Part shown: positions 61,606 to 64,000 of the stretch, piece by piece
How positions within the stretch are numbered: position 1 is the first letter of the stretch
How the letters are laid out: the number at the start of each line of letters is the position of its first letter
DNA from: Ornithinimicrobium laminariae
GTDB taxonomy: Bacteria; Actinomycetota; Actinomycetes; Actinomycetales; Dermatophilaceae
Length of the DNA: 64,000 bases
Reading direction: 5' to 3'
Assembly (NCBI RefSeq): GCF_019457945.1
Contig: NZ_JAHZSU010000001.1
Coordinates: 310,001 to 374,000 of the forward strand
Notes under the pieces: model-generated
What the model was told of the DNA's origin: nothing
Database searches by the model: none
Seen by the model: only the letters and a program-made list of their open reading frames with translations
Program-made: the position numbers and the translations under genes

Positions 61606-62547
61606 TCAGACTGACCAGGAAATGCCATCGAGATACACCTGCACGTTGCGATCAAGCACTCGAGGTGTGTCTGACCGGACGTACAGCCGATTACCCTCAG
61701 TGCGGAAAGCCGCCTGTAGCAGGCCTCCGCCCGAGAGCGCGACCACGAAGTACTTGCCCCGGTCCGGCCTGATCTCATTGGCGAAAGTTGTGCCCATCAC
61801 GTACCAGGTGCCGGCTTCCATCGTGAAGTCCCCAAACAGTGGGTCACGCTTGAAAGCGCCCTCCCATTGCACAATCCCATCCTTCACCCGATACCCCGGT
61901 GCAGGGAAGCCCGGCTCCCACTTATAGGCAGCCGGCGCGTTGTAATACACCTGCCCGTTCCACCATTCCGCAGCCCCAGACTCAGGAGATAAGCGACGGA
62001 TCCACGTCGTTGAGCCCACCTTTACGTGAGTGCCTATGGGCGAGTTGGGTAGGGCGGAAAGCCGGTCAGCGCTCAAAAGAGCAGAGGACTTAACCCGGAG
62101 GTCGTCCAACGTGTCGATGACTGAGGAACCTGCCTCTACCCGCGCCAGATAGAGCGGCGTATCGTCCAACACCCCAGGCTGTGACTCAATGTTCGAGGAA
62201 ATTGCTCGGGCTGATGTGCCCTTCACCACGACAAATGTCGACGCGCCCCCCGGCTCAACAGGGTCCGTCTCCATGTCGGCAGTTGGGGACCAGTCACGCC
62301 TTAAACACACGGTGTCCCACCGCACGCCGGTTGCCTGCACATCACACTGCACCACCACTTCGCCCTCGTTCTCATCAAGAACGCCATGCCCAGCAGCCGC
62401 ACCCGCGCTAATCCCAATACCCCGATCAACACCCACTACATTTCTCGCTTCAAGCCCCCTGACCACATGCGGCACAGACCCTAGTTCGGTCGCTAGTTTT
62501 GCCCACTGTGTCTCGCTGACAGTGCCGTCGTAGCCGATCGAAATCAT
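61606..62547 (-). CDS. Minor tail protein
   Basis: The 313-residue protein starts MISIGYDGTVSETQWAKLAT and has LPNSPIGTHVKVGSTTWIRR in its middle and a C-terminal beta domain (WYVMGTTFANEIRP, VYLDGISWSV). It resembles minor tail proteins that follow the Gp37-like gene in many actinosiphophages. Its role is probably baseplate or receptor contact. The ATG overlaps the stop of the upstream gene (ATGA), and it is followed after 17 bases by the fibre gene. Confidence 0.75.
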   Translation of the reverse strand: MISIGYDGTVSETQWAKLATELGSVPHVVRGLEARNVVGVDRGIGISAGAAAGHGVLDENEGEVVVQCDVQATGVRWDTVCLRRDWSPTADMETDPVEPGGASTFVVVKGTSARAISSNIESQPGVLDDTPLYLARVEAGSSVIDTLDDLRVKSSALLSADRLSALPNSPIGTHVKVGSTTWIRRLSPESGAAEWWNGQVYYNAPAAYKWEPGFPAPGYRVKDGIVQWEGAFKRDPLFGDFTMEAGTWYVMGTTFANEIRPDRGKYFVVALSGGGLLQAAFRTEGNRLYVRSDTPRVLDRNVQVYLDGISWSV

Positions 62548-63722
62548 CCGATACTCCTTTGCTTACGTGCGTCAGCTGCGAGCGCAGCGATGCGTGATGT
62601 GATGACCCGGTCTGGATTTGTTATTTCTCCGGCAGTTGGGGTCACGGTGAAACCCTCGTCGGTGGTCCATGAAAGGGCTATTTCGGATATTGGGGCTTCT
62701 ATGATCCCGGCGCCGGGGATGAGTTCCGTGTTCAAGATGTCGCCAAGGTTTAGTCCGGTGCCGGTGCCTACGCCCAGCTCTGGCGTGTTGTCCAGGTCAA
62801 GAGTGAGGCCTGGGGCGAGCATGGCGTCCGCAAGTGCTTGTGCGCCTCGCTTGTCGAGGTCTGCGTAGACCTGGGTGATTGTGCGGCCATCTTCTGCGGG
62901 CTTGACGTCGCGGGCATCGACTTGCGCTTCTCGGATGCTCCCGGTCGCGGCTTCGAGGGCGGCGTCGATTACTTCTCGTGTGACGCGGTCCGCGCCTTCG
63001 CCTGGCCCCGCTACGAGGACTCGTGTGGCTGTCGGTGTGCTCATTGACCAGGTCCAGCTTGGCACTGCCCCTGACTCTGGGGTAAGCGTGAGCGGGTGCG
63101 TCTTCGGTTCCACGCACCACGCTTTGTAGGTGGCTTGGTTGTGGTCCCACTCGATCCGTATCCCGATGCCAGCGTTGGCGATCGCGGGGTTAAGGACATC
63201 GCTGAGTGGTTGGTATCTACCGCTGAGGGTGACTGTTCCACCGCGCCCTTGGTCGGCTAGGACGATCAAGGGCTTTGCCAGCCTGCTGGCAGCAGCCGAG
63301 ATGAATTGCAGCGCCACTGTCTCAGCCGGGCCGGTGCGGGTGTCTTGGGCTGATCCGGCGGGTGGGTGAATCAGCCAGTCGCCTAGCACGACCCGATCAT
63401 CCACAAGGTTCCAGGTTCCTGTGCCGACGATGCCTCCGAATACCCCCGGGCTACCTTGCCCTTGGCTGCCACGAATGAGACCAGTCGATATCACTTCGCT
63501 GTCCATCGTGGAGCGCAGCCGGTACCTAGCGCCTGGCTGGGTTAGCAGCGGCGCGAGTGGGTGGTTGGGTGGGAGCGTGATTGAACCAGTGGGGGTGGGC
63601 CCGTGGCGTTTCGTGAACGTCAAGGACTGAGGGTCGGTTATTTCCTCTTGCGGCACACCGTCCTTGTCACACACCTCGAACCACCACGGAGCTCCACGGT
63701 TACCCAACTTGGTCCAGGTCAT
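62544..63722 (-). CDS. Siphovirus Gp37-like tail protein (ReqiPepy6 type)
   Basis: This is a tail-tip/baseplate hub protein. From ATG at 63722 it has 392 residues, starting MTWTKLGNRGAPWWFEVCDK. The pattern SLTFTKRHGPTPTGSITLPP, GTGTWNLVDDRVVLGDWLIH and ALADAMLAPGLTLDLDNTPE fits the Sipho_Gp37-like family common in actinophages. An upstream in-frame GTG at 63737 overlaps the preceding gene and is less likely. Its stop overlaps the next start (ATGA). Confidence 0.82.
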   Translation of the reverse strand: MTWTKLGNRGAPWWFEVCDKDGVPQEEITDPQSLTFTKRHGPTPTGSITLPPNHPLAPLLTQPGARYRLRSTMDSEVISTGLIRGSQGQGSPGVFGGIVGTGTWNLVDDRVVLGDWLIHPPAGSAQDTRTGPAETVALQFISAAASRLAKPLIVLADQGRGGTVTLSGRYQPLSDVLNPAIANAGIGIRIEWDHNQATYKAWCVEPKTHPLTLTPESGAVPSWTWSMSTPTATRVLVAGPGEGADRVTREVIDAALEAATGSIREAQVDARDVKPAEDGRTITQVYADLDKRGAQALADAMLAPGLTLDLDNTPELGVGTGTGLNLGDILNTELIPGAGIIEAPISEIALSWTTDEGFTVTPTAGEITNPDRVITSRIAALAADARKQRSIG

Positions 63723-63730
63723 CACGGGGA

Positions 63731-64000
63731 TCACCACGCTCTGCGGTAAGGAGGGCGGTGCACAACCTCGACAGATCCAGCTCCCACCATCTGCAGCGAG
63801 AGCGGGCTTTGTTTGCCCGCTTGCAGGGGGTAGTTCATCGCGATGCTAGTCAGGCCCGAATACACGCTTTGCCCGGTTTGATTTGACCACTGGTTGACCC
63901 AGTCCTTGCTCCCGGTTGTGGAAGTGGGTCTGGCGACCATATAGGCGCGTGAAGGAGCGCCTGGTCTGGTGTCGATCACGACCGTTTGCCCGTCAGGGAC
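63731..64000 (-). CDS. Phage distal tail protein, C-terminal part (cut by window edge)
   Basis: The open frame enters from the right edge and ends at 63731. The visible 89 residues include VVIDTRPGAPSRAYMVARPT and AMNYPLQAGKQSPLSLQMVG then GAGSVEVVHRPPYRRAW, which resemble the C-terminal end of Dit-like phage tail proteins that wrap the tail tip. The start and N-terminal domain are outside the window. Confidence 0.75.
   Translation of the reverse strand, partial: VPDGQTVVIDTRPGAPSRAYMVARPTSTTGSKDWVNQWSNQTGQSVYSGLTSIAMNYPLQAGKQSPLSLQMVGAGSVEVVHRPPYRRAW

Larger units (their letters stand above)
52654..64000. mobile_element. Prophage or prophage-like element (right end outside window)
   Basis: The element runs from a tRNA-derived att site through a tyrosine integrase, a two-gene cargo module, a strong terminator and then leftward lysis and tail genes to the window edge. 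Tail, receptor and lysis functions are present; capsid, terminase, repressor and replication genes are not in view. The integrase reads rightward, while the late genes read leftward toward it. Genes in the late block overlap by ATGA and have good ribosome binding sites, so most look intact; only the amidase is broken. Confidence 0.9.

Overview
The window is a chromosomal segment of a high-GC Gram-positive bacterium (Actinobacteria, most likely order Micrococcales) that ends inside a prophage. The evidence is the gene content and order: clpX-clpP2-clpP1-tig, rpiB, pepN, glbO, an alpha-glucosidase, a hypothetical/thioesterase pair, ettA and an ssb paralogue follow the order I remember from the Mycobacterium tuberculosis Rv2457c-Rv2478c neighbourhood. 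Other actinobacterial marks are folC followed by a DUF4233 gene and ndk, a translational ileS T-box, a ClgR-like site before clpP1P2, a DtxR/IdeR-like box before efeUOB, and many GTG starts. The exact genus cannot be fixed from sequence alone.

Bases 1-1800 hold a 56-codon gene facing a Tat-exported glycine-rich protein, with a very long hairpin between them. Bases 1800-16000 are housekeeping: pnp-rpsO, a PIG-L deacetylase, an Nei-type glycosylase, ppc, and the run ileS-folC-DUF4233-uppP-ndk, which reads leftward from a T-box leader. Bases 16-26 kb carry an alanine/Na+ symporter, valS (archaeal-like class), the Clp/trigger-factor cluster, tRNA-Pro and tRNA-Gly, and a solitary MT0933-like antitoxin gene. 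Bases 26-41 kb carry rpiB, pepN, malQ, an MscS-type channel, glbO, an alpha-glucosidase, an MFS exporter, two thioesterases, a pseudouridine synthase, ettA and a second-type SSB.

Bases 41-48 kb hold two overlapping membrane-associated GTPase genes downstream of an efeUOB iron-uptake operon. Next come tRNA-Arg and a fused chorismate mutase/prephenate dehydrogenase strikingly like the enterobacterial T-protein, then a PrsW-type protease, oligoribonuclease, tRNA-His and a YihY-family membrane protein.

From about 52.65 kb to the right edge the DNA is a prophage or prophage-derived element. It starts at the 3' part of a tRNA gene, followed by a tyrosine integrase, then a convergent pair of cargo genes (a DUF488 protein and a 271-residue protein of unknown function with Cys/His motifs). 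A perfect 21-bp bidirectional terminator follows. The leftward late genes come next: tail proteins, a tail-associated polysaccharide-deacetylase-like protein, several small membrane proteins, a broken amidase and a CHAP/SH3/cell-wall-binding lysin. The capsid and early genes and the other attachment site must lie beyond base 64,000.
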